Shown here: piece by piece, positions 1 through 6,790 of the stretch
Layout of the letters: each line of letters starts with the position of its first letter
Position numbering within the stretch: the first letter of the stretch is position 1
Source of the DNA: JBCBWG01 sp036804185
GTDB taxonomy: Bacteria; Pseudomonadota; Alphaproteobacteria; Rhizobiales; Hyphomicrobiaceae
Direction of reading: 5' to 3'
DNA: 40,119 bases
Assembly (NCBI GenBank): GCA_050330095.1
Contig: JBHJOC010000031.1
Location: 1-40,119, forward strand
Translations under genes and position numbers: made by a program
The notes under the pieces: generated by a model
Told to the model about the DNA's origin: nothing
Database searches by the model: none
What the model saw: the letters and a program-made list of their open reading frames with translations, nothing else

Positions 1-532
1 GAGGTGGCGAAAACCCGTTTGCGCGCAAGCGCTGATCGCAAGGCTGCAGCGAACGGGCAATTTCGCTCACGGCGCCGTGCGCATCTTCGGCATGGCCCAC
101 CGCGGGGGGCTATGGTCAGACGGGGCTGGGTCGTGCCGCCTTGCGATCAGAGGTCGCTGAACCCACCGACCCGCAAAGAGACAGCTGGCAAAGAGACGGC
201 GACTTGTGATCGGCGATATTTCGCACGTCGTGCCCAAACCTTGCGGCTTGCGTGCATTGCACCAATGTGTGATCCGAACCACCTTGGCCTGAACGGTCGT
301 CCGACCGAGAATGGCATGATCCTCGCTGTGCCGCTGTCGCCGGGGATTTCTGATGCAGGGACGGCATGGCCGGGCGTCGAACTGCACGTGCTCCGCAGGG
401 TTCAGGCTGCGTGGTCAAAGGCAGACGTTCAGGCGCCATTCACGCACCAGGGATTGTATCGCAGTGCCGGTTGATCGCAGAGCCGGGTGCAGATGCGGGC
501 GCGATCACGCAGTGAAAGAGAAAAGGGATGAC
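1..532. other. Region without a supportable gene
   Basis: No reading frame here looks like a real protein. The open frames on both strands are Arg-rich translations typical of GC-rich non-coding or out-of-frame DNA, with no domain, signal peptide or convincing ribosome site. A 10-base direct repeat (GCAAAGAGAC) occurs at about 172-181 and again at about 188-197. The right end holds the ribosome site of the next gene. Confidence 0.5.
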
Positions 533-808
533 ATGGGCATGATAAAGGTGGCCACCGCTTTCGTCGCAGCCGTCGTTGCGACTCCGTTGCTTGCGGCAGT
601 CATATTGGCCTCGAGTTCGACCCATGCCGATGCTTGGCCGCGCACCGTGAGGATTTATTGTAAGAGCGACTATCAGCGGTTCTGCCCGAAGTACAAAGTT
701 GGCACCCCGCAGATGACGGCTTGCATGCGCTCGAACGCCAACCATCTCTCGCCGGTTTGCAAGAAGGCGCTGATCGATTCCGGCGTTGCGCGTCGCTACG
801 GCTACTGA
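533..808 (+). CDS. Small secreted protein with a Cys-rich repeat
   Basis: A 91-residue protein. An N-terminal hydrophobic segment (about residues 5-27, rich in Ala and Val) ends near an Ala-Asp-Ala-Trp stretch and looks like a cleavable signal peptide, so the product is probably periplasmic. The mature part has four Cys in the order Cys-x7-Cys, then Cys, then Cys, with the motifs YQRFCP, MTACM and LSPVCK. This matches the Cys-rich repeat family (PF00839, GLG1-like) common in small exported proteins of Hyphomicrobiales; the role of that family in bacteria is not known. The ATG at 533 is chosen because AAAAGGGA lies just upstream and the signal peptide starts there; the longer open frame from 353 has no supporting features. 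It lies 30 bp upstream of holC on the same strand. Confidence 0.75.
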   Translation: MGMIKVATAFVAAVVATPLLAAVILASSSTHADAWPRTVRIYCKSDYQRFCPKYKVGTPQMTACMRSNANHLSPVCKKALIDSGVARRYGY

Positions 809-838
809 TCGCGCGGCATCGCGCGTGCGAGGCTGCAC

Positions 839-1330
839 ATGGTCGAGGTGCTCTTCTATCATCTGGAACGTGACCCGCTCGAGAAGGTGCTGCCACAGCT
901 GGTTGAGAAGTCGCTGGCTCGCAATTGGCGCTGCGTCATCAAAGGTGGTTCGGCCGAGCGCCTTGACGCAATCGACGCACTGCTCTGGACCTTCCGGGAA
1001 GACAGTTTCCTGGCGCATGGCAAGGCGGGCGGGCCCCATGATGCGCGCCAGCCGGTTCTGCTGACGCTGTCGGACCAAGTCCCGAACGGTGCCGCCGTCA
1101 TGTTTGCGGTCGACGGTGCTGAGTTGCCGGATGTCCGTCGCTTTGAGCGAACGGTCTATATGTTCGATGGCGCCGATGCAGTGGCTGTCGATCGGGCACG
1201 CACTGCTTGGGTCGAGGTGCGCAAGCGTTGTGCTGGCTTGCAGGCACATGACCATCGCGACAACGCCGTCGACATTACACAAACCTATTGGCAGCAGGAT
1301 TCGGCGGGGCGCTGGCAGAAGCGTGGCTGA
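839..1330 (+). CDS. holC: DNA polymerase III subunit chi
   Basis: A 163-residue protein recognised as HolC. It starts with the family's typical MVEVLFYHLERDPLE segment, followed by LPQLVEKSLARNWR and the region around ALLWTFREDSFLAHG, then a C-terminal half with QPVLLTLSD. In the replicase, chi binds psi and the C-terminal tail of SSB and so links the clamp loader to SSB-coated lagging-strand DNA. The length is normal for alphaproteobacteria (about 150). In many relatives holC follows pepA; here it follows a small secreted protein and no pepA is visible. A perfect 27-bp tandem repeat starts 26 bp after the stop, before rlmJ. Confidence 0.92.
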   Translation: MVEVLFYHLERDPLEKVLPQLVEKSLARNWRCVIKGGSAERLDAIDALLWTFREDSFLAHGKAGGPHDARQPVLLTLSDQVPNGAAVMFAVDGAELPDVRRFERTVYMFDGADAVAVDRARTAWVEVRKRCAGLQAHDHRDNAVDITQTYWQQDSAGRWQKRG

Positions 1331-1356
1331 CGGAGTGGTCTCGCGCACCGGTACCT

Positions 1357-1410
1357 GTTGTTCAGGGTTCACTGGGCGTGCCGGTTGTTCAGGGTTCACT
1401 GGGCGTGCCG
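1357..1410. repeat. Perfect 27-bp tandem duplication
   Basis: The 27-base unit starting GTTGTTCAGGG and ending GGGCGTGCCG occurs twice head to tail (1357-1383 and 1384-1410) without a mismatch. It lies in the 106-bp gap between holC and rlmJ. The exact identity suggests a recent slippage event. Because 27 is a multiple of three, it produces a repeated peptide in non-coding frames, which should not be mistaken for a protein repeat. Confidence 0.95.
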
Positions 1411-1436
1411 GCAGCCGCGACGCCTGAGGCATCACG

Positions 1437-2405
1437 ATGAACTATCGCCACGCCTTTCACGCCGGTAATTTTGCAGACGTTGCCAAGCACGTCGCGTTGA
1501 CGCTCGTGATCGAGCACCTGAAACGCAAGGACAAGCCTTTCCGGGTGATTGACACGCACGCCGGCCTCGGCGGTTACCGCCTGGACGGGTTCCACGCCCA
1601 GCGAACCGGCGAGTGGCGTCGTGGGATCGGTCCGATCCTCGACGCCGTTCAAATGGCGGCTGCCCCCAACCGTTCGGTGGCCTTAGAAGCACCGGCTGCC
1701 ATCAGGGCGTTCGCCGATCTCGTCGCAGCCCACCGTGCCGTCCATGGACCTGCAACCTATCCCGGCAGTCCGGCCCTTGCCGCGATGATGCTACGGACCG
1801 ACGATCGCCTGCATGCCAATGAGCTCCATCCTGATGATGCGCAGGCGCTTGCCGCCTTCTTCGCGCGCGATCGTCGCGTCGTGGTGACTGGTCTTGAAGG
1901 CTGGCAGATCGTTCGGGCTGCACTTCCACCAAAGGAACGTCGCGGTGTCGTGCTGATCGACCCTCCATTCGAGCAGCCGGGTGAATTCCAGAGGCTGGTA
2001 TCAGCCCTCGCAGATGCAAACCGCCGCTTCGCCACCGGGGTCGGACTGCTCTGGTACCCTGTCAAGGAGCCGACCCAGATTGAGCGCTTTCATCGCGACC
2101 TCGCACAAAGTGGTGTTCCAGATCTGACTGCTGTTGAGGTTCACCTTTCCGAGCCAGCACCTGAAGGCCGCATGGCGGGCTCTGGCCTCGTGCTTTGGAA
2201 CCCGCCATATCGGATGATCGATACCTACAGCGACGCGCTTTTGTGGTGCGCCCACGTTTGGCGGTCGACAGTGCAGCCGGCTCTAAAGATCATTCCGCTC
2301 ACAGATGACGCTGGCGCTTCCTGCAGCATCTGCGGGTCTTCAAGCGGACCGAGGCCGGCCGCGCCCGGCCATGGCACTGCAAAAACGCGACAGTCGCGGC
2401 GCTGA
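1437..2405 (+). CDS. rlmJ: 23S rRNA (adenine(2030)-N6)-methyltransferase
   Basis: A 322-residue protein. It opens with the diagnostic RlmJ stretch MNYRHAFHAGNFADV, has the SAM-binding segment DTHAGLGGY (residues 39-47) and the catalytic DPPFE motif (residues 175-179), and later the family motif around GSGLVLWNPPY. RlmJ uses SAM to methylate N6 of A2030 in 23S rRNA, in the cytoplasm, before ribosome assembly. The E. coli protein is about 280 residues. Here the last roughly 40 residues (from about 283) are unlike the family's usual ending and contain a CSIC pair followed by a Pro/Gly/Arg-rich tail. That could be a lineage-specific extension or an old frameshift that replaced the normal end. The start is the family-typical ATG. 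Confidence 0.93.
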   Translation: MNYRHAFHAGNFADVAKHVALTLVIEHLKRKDKPFRVIDTHAGLGGYRLDGFHAQRTGEWRRGIGPILDAVQMAAAPNRSVALEAPAAIRAFADLVAAHRAVHGPATYPGSPALAAMMLRTDDRLHANELHPDDAQALAAFFARDRRVVVTGLEGWQIVRAALPPKERRGVVLIDPPFEQPGEFQRLVSALADANRRFATGVGLLWYPVKEPTQIERFHRDLAQSGVPDLTAVEVHLSEPAPEGRMAGSGLVLWNPPYRMIDTYSDALLWCAHVWRSTVQPALKIIPLTDDAGASCSICGSSSGPRPAAPGHGTAKTRQSRR

Positions 2406-2729
2406 CCAGGGCCAAGAGTTGTGGGAGCGAACAGCGCCTGGCAACGGTTCACGCGATCGCCGGAGGTTGCGTTTGCCATGCGAGCAGCTCTCTCGGCACG
2501 TCGACTGCCTGGTTGTCGCTGATTCTGCTTGCCATCAGCGGTGTCCTGGCCTTAGCGTTCGTCTAGATCGAAGTGCGTAAATAGAAATTTTATCCAATAA
2601 AAACAGTTCTCATCGTGGGCTGTCGCACATCGACAATACGGACCGGATCGCCCCTGCCTGCGGCGGCCTGAGAGCGCGCCGCGCGAGTCTGTAACCAGGG
2701 TGCCCGTTTCGACAGGACGAGGACACGAT
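2406..2729. promoter_or_regulatory. rlmJ-csp intergenic region, probable cold-shock gene leader
   Basis: About 320 bp without a supportable gene. The stretch 2580-2615 is clearly AT-richer than its surroundings (AAATTTTATCC, AATAAAAACAG) and is the best candidate for the promoter of the cold-shock gene. That would leave a 5' leader of roughly 100 nt, as is common for csp genes. No specific promoter boxes are assigned. Confidence 0.35.
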
Positions 2730-2945
2730 ATGCGCAAGACGGGGACTGTGAAATTTTTCGACCAGACGAAGGGCTTCGGCTTCATCACGCCGGATGAGGG
2801 TGGTAACGACGTTTTCGTTCACATCTCTGCGGTGCAAGCGAGTGGCATGGCCAATCTCGACCAAGGCATGCGGGTTTCGTTTGAGACCGAGCCGGATCGA
2901 AAGGGCAAGGGACCCAAGGCCGTCAATCTGCAGACGGCGTTCTGA
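2730..2945 (+). CDS. Cold-shock domain protein (CspA family)
   Basis: A 71-residue single cold-shock domain that fills the whole protein. The nucleic-acid-binding motifs are plain: RNP1 KGFGFI (residues 14-19) and RNP2 DVFVHIS (residues 27-33), with the conserved N-terminal GTVKFF. Such proteins bind single-stranded RNA or DNA and act as RNA chaperones. ATG 2730 is chosen over the upstream in-frame ATG at 2700 because GAGGA sits 6 nt before it and family members begin close to this point. Which csp paralogue it is cannot be told, so no numbered symbol is given. Confidence 0.95.
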   Translation: MRKTGTVKFFDQTKGFGFITPDEGGNDVFVHISAVQASGMANLDQGMRVSFETEPDRKGKGPKAVNLQTAF

Positions 2946-3178
2946 CAACTCCCGACTCGACTTAAGCTAACTCGGTCATGCGTTGCCCCACCCTGGGCAT
3001 CGAAGCTCCTCGACCCTGAGCCGGGCTGAGCCGTCGCGGTTTCATGGACCGTCGGTCGGAGACCGTGGCAAACCGGCGACGTTTGCGCGATGCCTGAGGC
3101 CTCCACGGTGATTTTACCGCAGTTTATTAATCCATTCCGCTAAAACTCTCGGCGAAGGATTGTGAGAGGGATTGGATC

Positions 3179-3493
3179 ATGATGCTCCGCACTATGGTCG
3201 CCGCATGCGGCGCACTGGCTCTGGCATTGGTGTTCGTGAAAACCACCCCGGCTTTTGCAGACGGCAAGCGTGTCTCACAGGGGCGCGTGTCCGGTGCGAC
3301 TGTCGGTGGGTATTCCTACCAACGCCAGGATTCCATCAATACTTACGGCAACAATCGCACGCTCTACGGCAGCACCAACGTGTTCCGCGATCCGATGCTC
3401 GATCGTCAGACGCGGTCGGGTCCCTTCGATCACGGATGGTTCTTCGAGTCGGGGACTGGCCCGCGCGGTGGCAATTCGCCGTACATGAATTGA
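3179..3493 (+). CDS. Small secreted protein of unknown function
   Basis: A 104-residue protein with a clear signal peptide: a hydrophobic core at about residues 5-20 and a likely cleavage after TPAFA at residues 23-27. The mature chain of about 77 residues is rich in Gly, Ser, Asn, Tyr and Arg (for example GGYSYQRQDS and YGSTNVFRDP) with no Cys and no domain I recognise. GAGAGGGA lies 8 nt before the double ATG at 3179/3182, supporting expression. The upstream 3120-3150 stretch is AT-rich and may hold the promoter. It stands alone between the cold-shock gene and another small exported protein. Confidence 0.68.
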   Translation: MMLRTMVAACGALALALVFVKTTPAFADGKRVSQGRVSGATVGGYSYQRQDSINTYGNNRTLYGSTNVFRDPMLDRQTRSGPFDHGWFFESGTGPRGGNSPYMN

Positions 3494-3776
3494 GGTGGCG
3501 AGCCGCCAGCAGCATCTGTCCCGTGGGCCGGCTGTGCTGAACGCCCGACCTTCGTGATCCAGTTTTGCCGACGTGCTTGCGCGACGCCGTGGCGCGTTGG
3601 CCACGCTGCACGGTTTTGCGACCTGCCGCTACCAGTTAACGTTCCCTCGCCGACGCTCGCGGCTACGATTGCTCATCCCGAAGCGCAAACCGTTGCGTGA
3701 TGCGCCGCTCTCGGCGCGCGACTCCCTGACGCTGGAGTTACCGGGGGACCGATCCGCTGAAGATGGGTGAGACCCG

Positions 3777-4109
3777 ATGCTCAAGAATTCGTTTGCCGCG
3801 CTCGTCGCACTCATGGTGACGGTCACTGCCGTCCCTCAGGCTGCAGAGGCGCGCACCTGCACCAGGCTTGGATTCTCCGTGAACGACTACGGCAAGGAGG
3901 GTCCAGCCCGCGACGCTCAGGCGCTGCTGGACAAGTACATCGCGGAGTGGACCAAAGAGCAGGGGATCAAGTCCTACACGACGGGTAAGAAGGACGTGAC
4001 CTGCGAGCTGTTTATCGACCTGATCCTGTTCGACGAATACACCTGCAAGGCGACGGCCTCCGTGTGTTGGAGCGGACCGCCTTACCGCGTTGCCAAGGAC
4101 GCGGGTTGA
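3777..4109 (+). CDS. Conserved small secreted protein, four-Cys type
   Basis: A 110-residue protein with an N-terminal signal peptide (residues 1-25, ending AAEA). The mature part has four Cys: one in RTCTRLGFSVNDYG, one in VTCELF, one in YTCKA and one in VCWSG. I recognise the pattern, including NDYGKEGP and YTTGKKDV, as a conserved hypothetical exported protein of Hyphomicrobiales; its function is not established. Spacing of the Cys suggests two disulfides in a compact periplasmic fold. The gene is monocistronic: the preceding 280 bp hold no gene and the following gene runs the other way and ends 60 bp downstream. Confidence 0.8.
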   Translation: MLKNSFAALVALMVTVTAVPQAAEARTCTRLGFSVNDYGKEGPARDAQALLDKYIAEWTKEQGIKSYTTGKKDVTCELFIDLILFDEYTCKATASVCWSGPPYRVAKDAG

Positions 4110-4168
4110 CGCGCCGCTTGTACGACGCGAGGAACACCGGAAGCAGGGAACCCCTGGGGCCGGCGCGG

Positions 4169-4642
4169 TCACGGGTACTCGTAGGCCTCCCGTGTTGCGC
4201 CGACGCGATGTTGCCGTGCCGACAGGGGCCCGGGCTCAAGCTCTGCGTTTTTTGACACAGCTTCGACGAAGGCTGCCCGATCGAACGGCTTGACAAGAAC
4301 CTGCTCGAAACCGGCCTTGCGCGCGGTGGCTTCAATGAGTTCGTCGCGGTCGATCGTCATCAGAAAGAGCCGGCCCGACGGGAAGAGACTGCGCATCTGC
4401 ACCTCTCGGCCTATGTCAAGGCCCTTGCCGTCCTCGAACCGCTGGCTGATCAGCGCAAGGTCAGGTGCTTCTGTTCGCAGGATCATTCGCGTCCCCGCTG
4501 CCGTGTCGGCTTCGACTGGCACGTAGCCTTCATCCACCGCGAACGTTGCGATGATCTTGCGCACGATCGGTGCTGGCTCTGCGATCAGGCAGATCGGTGG
4601 ACGCGCCTGTGACATGCGCCGGGACATGGTGTGGGACGACAT
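4169..4642 (-). CDS. Receiver-like protein lacking the phospho-acceptor Asp (pseudo-receiver)
   Basis: A 157-residue protein made of one CheY-like receiver fold with short tails. The fold is shown by ICLIAEP (strand 1), DLALISQRFEDGKG (strand 3), LFLMT (Thr96, strand 4) and VLVKPFD (Lys118, strand 5). Thr96 and Lys118, the usual conserved signalling residues, are present. The acidic pair of strand 1 is reduced to Ala-Glu, and the phospho-acceptor position after strand 3 is Ser66 instead of Asp. It therefore probably cannot be phosphorylated normally and may work by binding. It follows chpT on the same strand after 83 bp, so it is likely co-transcribed or driven from that gap. GGAGG 8 nt before ATG 4642 supports the start. 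Confidence 0.8.
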   Translation of the reverse strand: MSSHTMSRRMSQARPPICLIAEPAPIVRKIIATFAVDEGYVPVEADTAAGTRMILRTEAPDLALISQRFEDGKGLDIGREVQMRSLFPSGRLFLMTIDRDELIEATARKAGFEQVLVKPFDRAAFVEAVSKNAELEPGPLSARQHRVGATREAYEYP

Positions 4643-4662
4643 GCGCTAAGCCTCCGCGCTCG

Positions 4663-4682
4663 GTCACTCGCAACTGAGTGAC
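4663..4682. other. Perfect 7-bp inverted repeat between chpT and the pseudo-receiver gene
   Basis: GTCACTC (4663-4669) and GAGTGAC (4676-4682) pair perfectly around a 6-base loop. It lies just upstream of the GGAGG of the pseudo-receiver gene. No T-run follows on either strand, so it is not a typical terminator; an RNA hairpin in the leader or an operator are both possible. Confidence 0.45.
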
Positions 4683-4714
4683 TGACCTCTGGGCGGTACT
4701 ATCAGCGCATGCGG

Positions 4715-4729
4715 CTAATGCCTCGTTAA
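4715..4729. promoter_or_regulatory. CtrA-like box (one mismatch), overlapping the chpT stop
   Basis: CTAA-N7-TTAA on the plus strand, which reads TTAA-N7-TTAG on the minus strand. It differs by one base from the full CtrA consensus TTAA-N7-TTAA. The right half covers the chpT stop codon (4726-4728) and the box lies 73-87 bp upstream of the pseudo-receiver start, a position suited to a promoter element. Binding is an inference from the motif. Confidence 0.35.
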
Positions 4730-5373
4730 GCGAAGCTTCGACGTGCAACGATCGTTGTCCGGCCATCGTCCGTTTCGATCGCGATCGCGAGCCCCGCCTG
4801 CTCGGCAAGACGCGTCGTGTAGTAGGCTTGCACACTCATCGCATCGACGCCGTCACCGGCCCGTCCTTCGAGAAACGGCACCAGATGATTTGGCGCGCGG
4901 GCACCGCGGCCGCAGCACGTGAAGACGAACTGCGGCGCATCGAGCGTTCCACCGACTTCGACGTCGATCGTGCCCCCGCGCGGCAAGGCGGAGATCGCCG
5001 TCATGACCAGATTGAGAAGCAGCTTGGCCTTGTCCTTTTGCATGTGTCCGTTGAGGCCAGACCAGGACATCTTATGTTTTTCCGAGCCGACATAGGCGAG
5101 CGAAAGCTGGCGCGCCATGTCGAGATCGATCGTCGAGCCTGCAGAACCCGAAGCGCCAAAGGCGAAGCGCGCGAATTCGAGCCGGGCAGACGCTTGTGCC
5201 GTGACGTTCTTAATGACCTCAAGCGCGTATGCGCGCGCCTCGGGTGCATCGTCTTCCTCAAGCACGCCGAGCCCGATGGAGATCGCACCCACGGGTCCGA
5301 TCACATCATGGCAGATCTTGCTTGAAATCAGGGCTGCAAGGTCGAGATCGCTGAGCTTCTCGAGATGGGCCAT
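4726..5373 (-). CDS. chpT: Histidine phosphotransferase ChpT
   Basis: A 215-residue protein recognised as ChpT (PF10090, HPTransfase). Its dimerisation helix carries KICHDVIGPVGAI with the phospho-accepting His22, followed by a degenerate histidine-kinase-like ATPase domain (about residues 80-215) that no longer needs ATP. ChpT receives phosphate from the hybrid kinase CckA and passes it to the receivers of CtrA and CpdR, the core cell-cycle relay of alphaproteobacteria. The start at 5373 gives the usual family length (about 215-225); the open frame continues to 5562, but that part is Pro/Arg-rich and unlike ChpT. A GAGG lies 9 nt upstream. The downstream same-strand gene is a pseudo-receiver, which suggests a shared role. 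Confidence 0.92.
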   Translation of the reverse strand: MAHLEKLSDLDLAALISSKICHDVIGPVGAISIGLGVLEEDDAPEARAYALEVIKNVTAQASARLEFARFAFGASGSAGSTIDLDMARQLSLAYVGSEKHKMSWSGLNGHMQKDKAKLLLNLVMTAISALPRGGTIDVEVGGTLDAPQFVFTCCGRGARAPNHLVPFLEGRAGDGVDAMSVQAYYTTRLAEQAGLAIAIETDDGRTTIVARRSFA

Positions 5374-5724
5374 GGGTGTCTGCCTCGCTGTGTGCATTTC
5401 GGATGCCGCGCAGCCATACGGCCATTTGGCTTTTGCCTCTGGAGAACGTCGAAGCTCGACCGCCGGCTGACTGTCGGCTCGCGGATCCCGCCACGCGCCG
5501 TGGTCAATGGCGTCAACGCTCGGCCGGGCGGCCCCCGGCGCGCTCAGATTACACCGTGACAAATCACTCGAAGACTAACGTCGGCAGGAAAGGTTTCATA
5601 GGGCAACGGAATGTTCGGCAGTCCATGTGGCATTCGCGCGCCGTCAATAAGCGCCCCCCACGCTGGCGCGGTTCAGGATCGCGCGGTCGCAACCGGGGGG
5701 CAGGGCTCCCATAGGAGATTTCTC
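5374..5724. other. Divergent chpT-cysQ intergenic region
   Basis: About 350 bp between divergent genes that must carry both promoters. The part at 5540-5600 is less GC-rich (ATTACACC, AAATCACTCG, GACTAACG). No gene, full CtrA box or strong inverted repeat was found. An upstream extension of the chpT frame reaches 5562 but has no protein-like features. Confidence 0.4.
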
Positions 5725-6579
5725 ATGATCGACCAGAAGGATTTTACCAGCGTGTTCGAGGCGCTGCTTCCGGACATTCTTCATGCCGGCCGTGTGGCGA
5801 TGCAGCATTTCGAGACAGGCGTGAAGGCAACCCAGAAGTCGGATCAGAGTCCGGTCACGGCTGCCGATCACGCGATCGAGGAAATTCTTCTCGCAGCCCT
5901 CGAGCGCGTCGCCGGAGGCATCCCGGTGATCGCCGAAGAGGCGGTGGCTGCCGGTCGAAGCCCGCCGGTCCAGGACGACGTCTTTCTCGTCGACCCCATT
6001 GACGGCACCCGGGGCTTCATCAGGGGCCGCAAGGAATTCACGATCAATATCGGCTACGCGGCTGGCGGCCTTGCCCGGTTCGGTGTGATCTATGCGCCGG
6101 CACTGGAACGGCTCTACGCAACGCTTGGAGACCGCACGGCGATCGAGGCTGTCACGACGAAAAGAACCGATGCGCGAACGCTTGCCGGTCTCGACCATAC
6201 CCGGATCCAAACGCGCTCCATCCGGCAGAATGATCTGACCGTCGTGCGCAATCGCACCGAGGATCGTGCGCTGGAGAGGGTGCTCGAGCGCATCGGCGCG
6301 AAGCCGCTTACCTCAAGTTCCTCCATCAAATTCTGCATGGTTGCGAGGGGAGATGGGGACTTCTATCCCCGGCTGACCGAGATCAACGAGTGGGACACGG
6401 CGGCGGGCGCTGCGATCCTTAGGGCAGCCGGTGGGGCGATGCTCGGCCTCGACGGCGCGCCGTCAAGGTTCGGCAAGCAGGCAGAGAAGTTCCGCAACCG
6501 TCCTTTCGTCGCGTGGTCCATGCCCGAGCCGCCGAAAGAGCTGCTTGCGTACTTCGCAAACTGCGCTGCGCAGCCCTGA
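5725..6579 (+). CDS. cysQ: 3'(2'),5'-bisphosphate nucleotidase CysQ
   Basis: A 284-residue member of the inositol-monophosphatase superfamily. The metal-binding motifs are visible: the EE pair in VIAEEA (residues 71-72), DPIDGTRGF (residues 90-98) and EWDTAAG (residues 222-228). The EFTINI and YAPALERLY context is CysQ-like; histidinol-phosphatases normally read DPIDGTRAF followed by a different segment, so CysQ is preferred. The enzyme removes the 3' phosphate of 3'-phosphoadenosine 5'-phosphate left over from sulfate activation, using Mg2+, in the cytoplasm or at the inner membrane. ATG 5725 has AGGAGA 7 nt upstream; the longer open frame starting at 5611 is not needed. Confidence 0.87.
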   Translation: MIDQKDFTSVFEALLPDILHAGRVAMQHFETGVKATQKSDQSPVTAADHAIEEILLAALERVAGGIPVIAEEAVAAGRSPPVQDDVFLVDPIDGTRGFIRGRKEFTINIGYAAGGLARFGVIYAPALERLYATLGDRTAIEAVTTKRTDARTLAGLDHTRIQTRSIRQNDLTVVRNRTEDRALERVLERIGAKPLTSSSSIKFCMVARGDGDFYPRLTEINEWDTAAGAAILRAAGGAMLGLDGAPSRFGKQAEKFRNRPFVAWSMPEPPKELLAYFANCAAQP

Positions 6580-6790
6580 TCTAACGGGTCAGGCGCGGCG
6601 CACAAAAGCCCCTCGGCGGAATCCAGAGAATCCGTTAGAAGTTCGCAAAACCGTCGAGAGAACGACAAACTTCCCGCGCACTCAGTTGGATGCGGAACTT
6701 TGGCTTCTCGGAAGACAAATGTTCTGGGCCGGGCCGTGGTCGCGCGAGCGTTTTCCCGGGGTTCCTATTCCTCTCATGGAGAACCGGTCG

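Noticed and set aside
4..474. 156-codon plus-strand frame at the left edge
   Set aside because: Arg/Ala/Pro-rich, no domain, and its frame overlaps two equally open minus-strand frames.
440..1435. 331-codon open frame on the minus strand with a repeated Pro-Val-Asn-Pro-Glu-Gln peptide
   Set aside because: It is antisense to holC and the secreted-protein gene, and its repeat is only the translation of the 27-bp tandem duplication. No domain or ribosome site.
3020..3085. Inverted-looking GGTC/GACC sequences after the cold-shock gene
   Set aside because: Stems are only 4-6 bp with several alternatives and no T-run; not a credible terminator.
3573..3770. 65-codon plus-strand frame between two small secreted protein genes
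   Set aside because: Arg/Leu-rich with no ribosome site or domain; two other frames are equally open.
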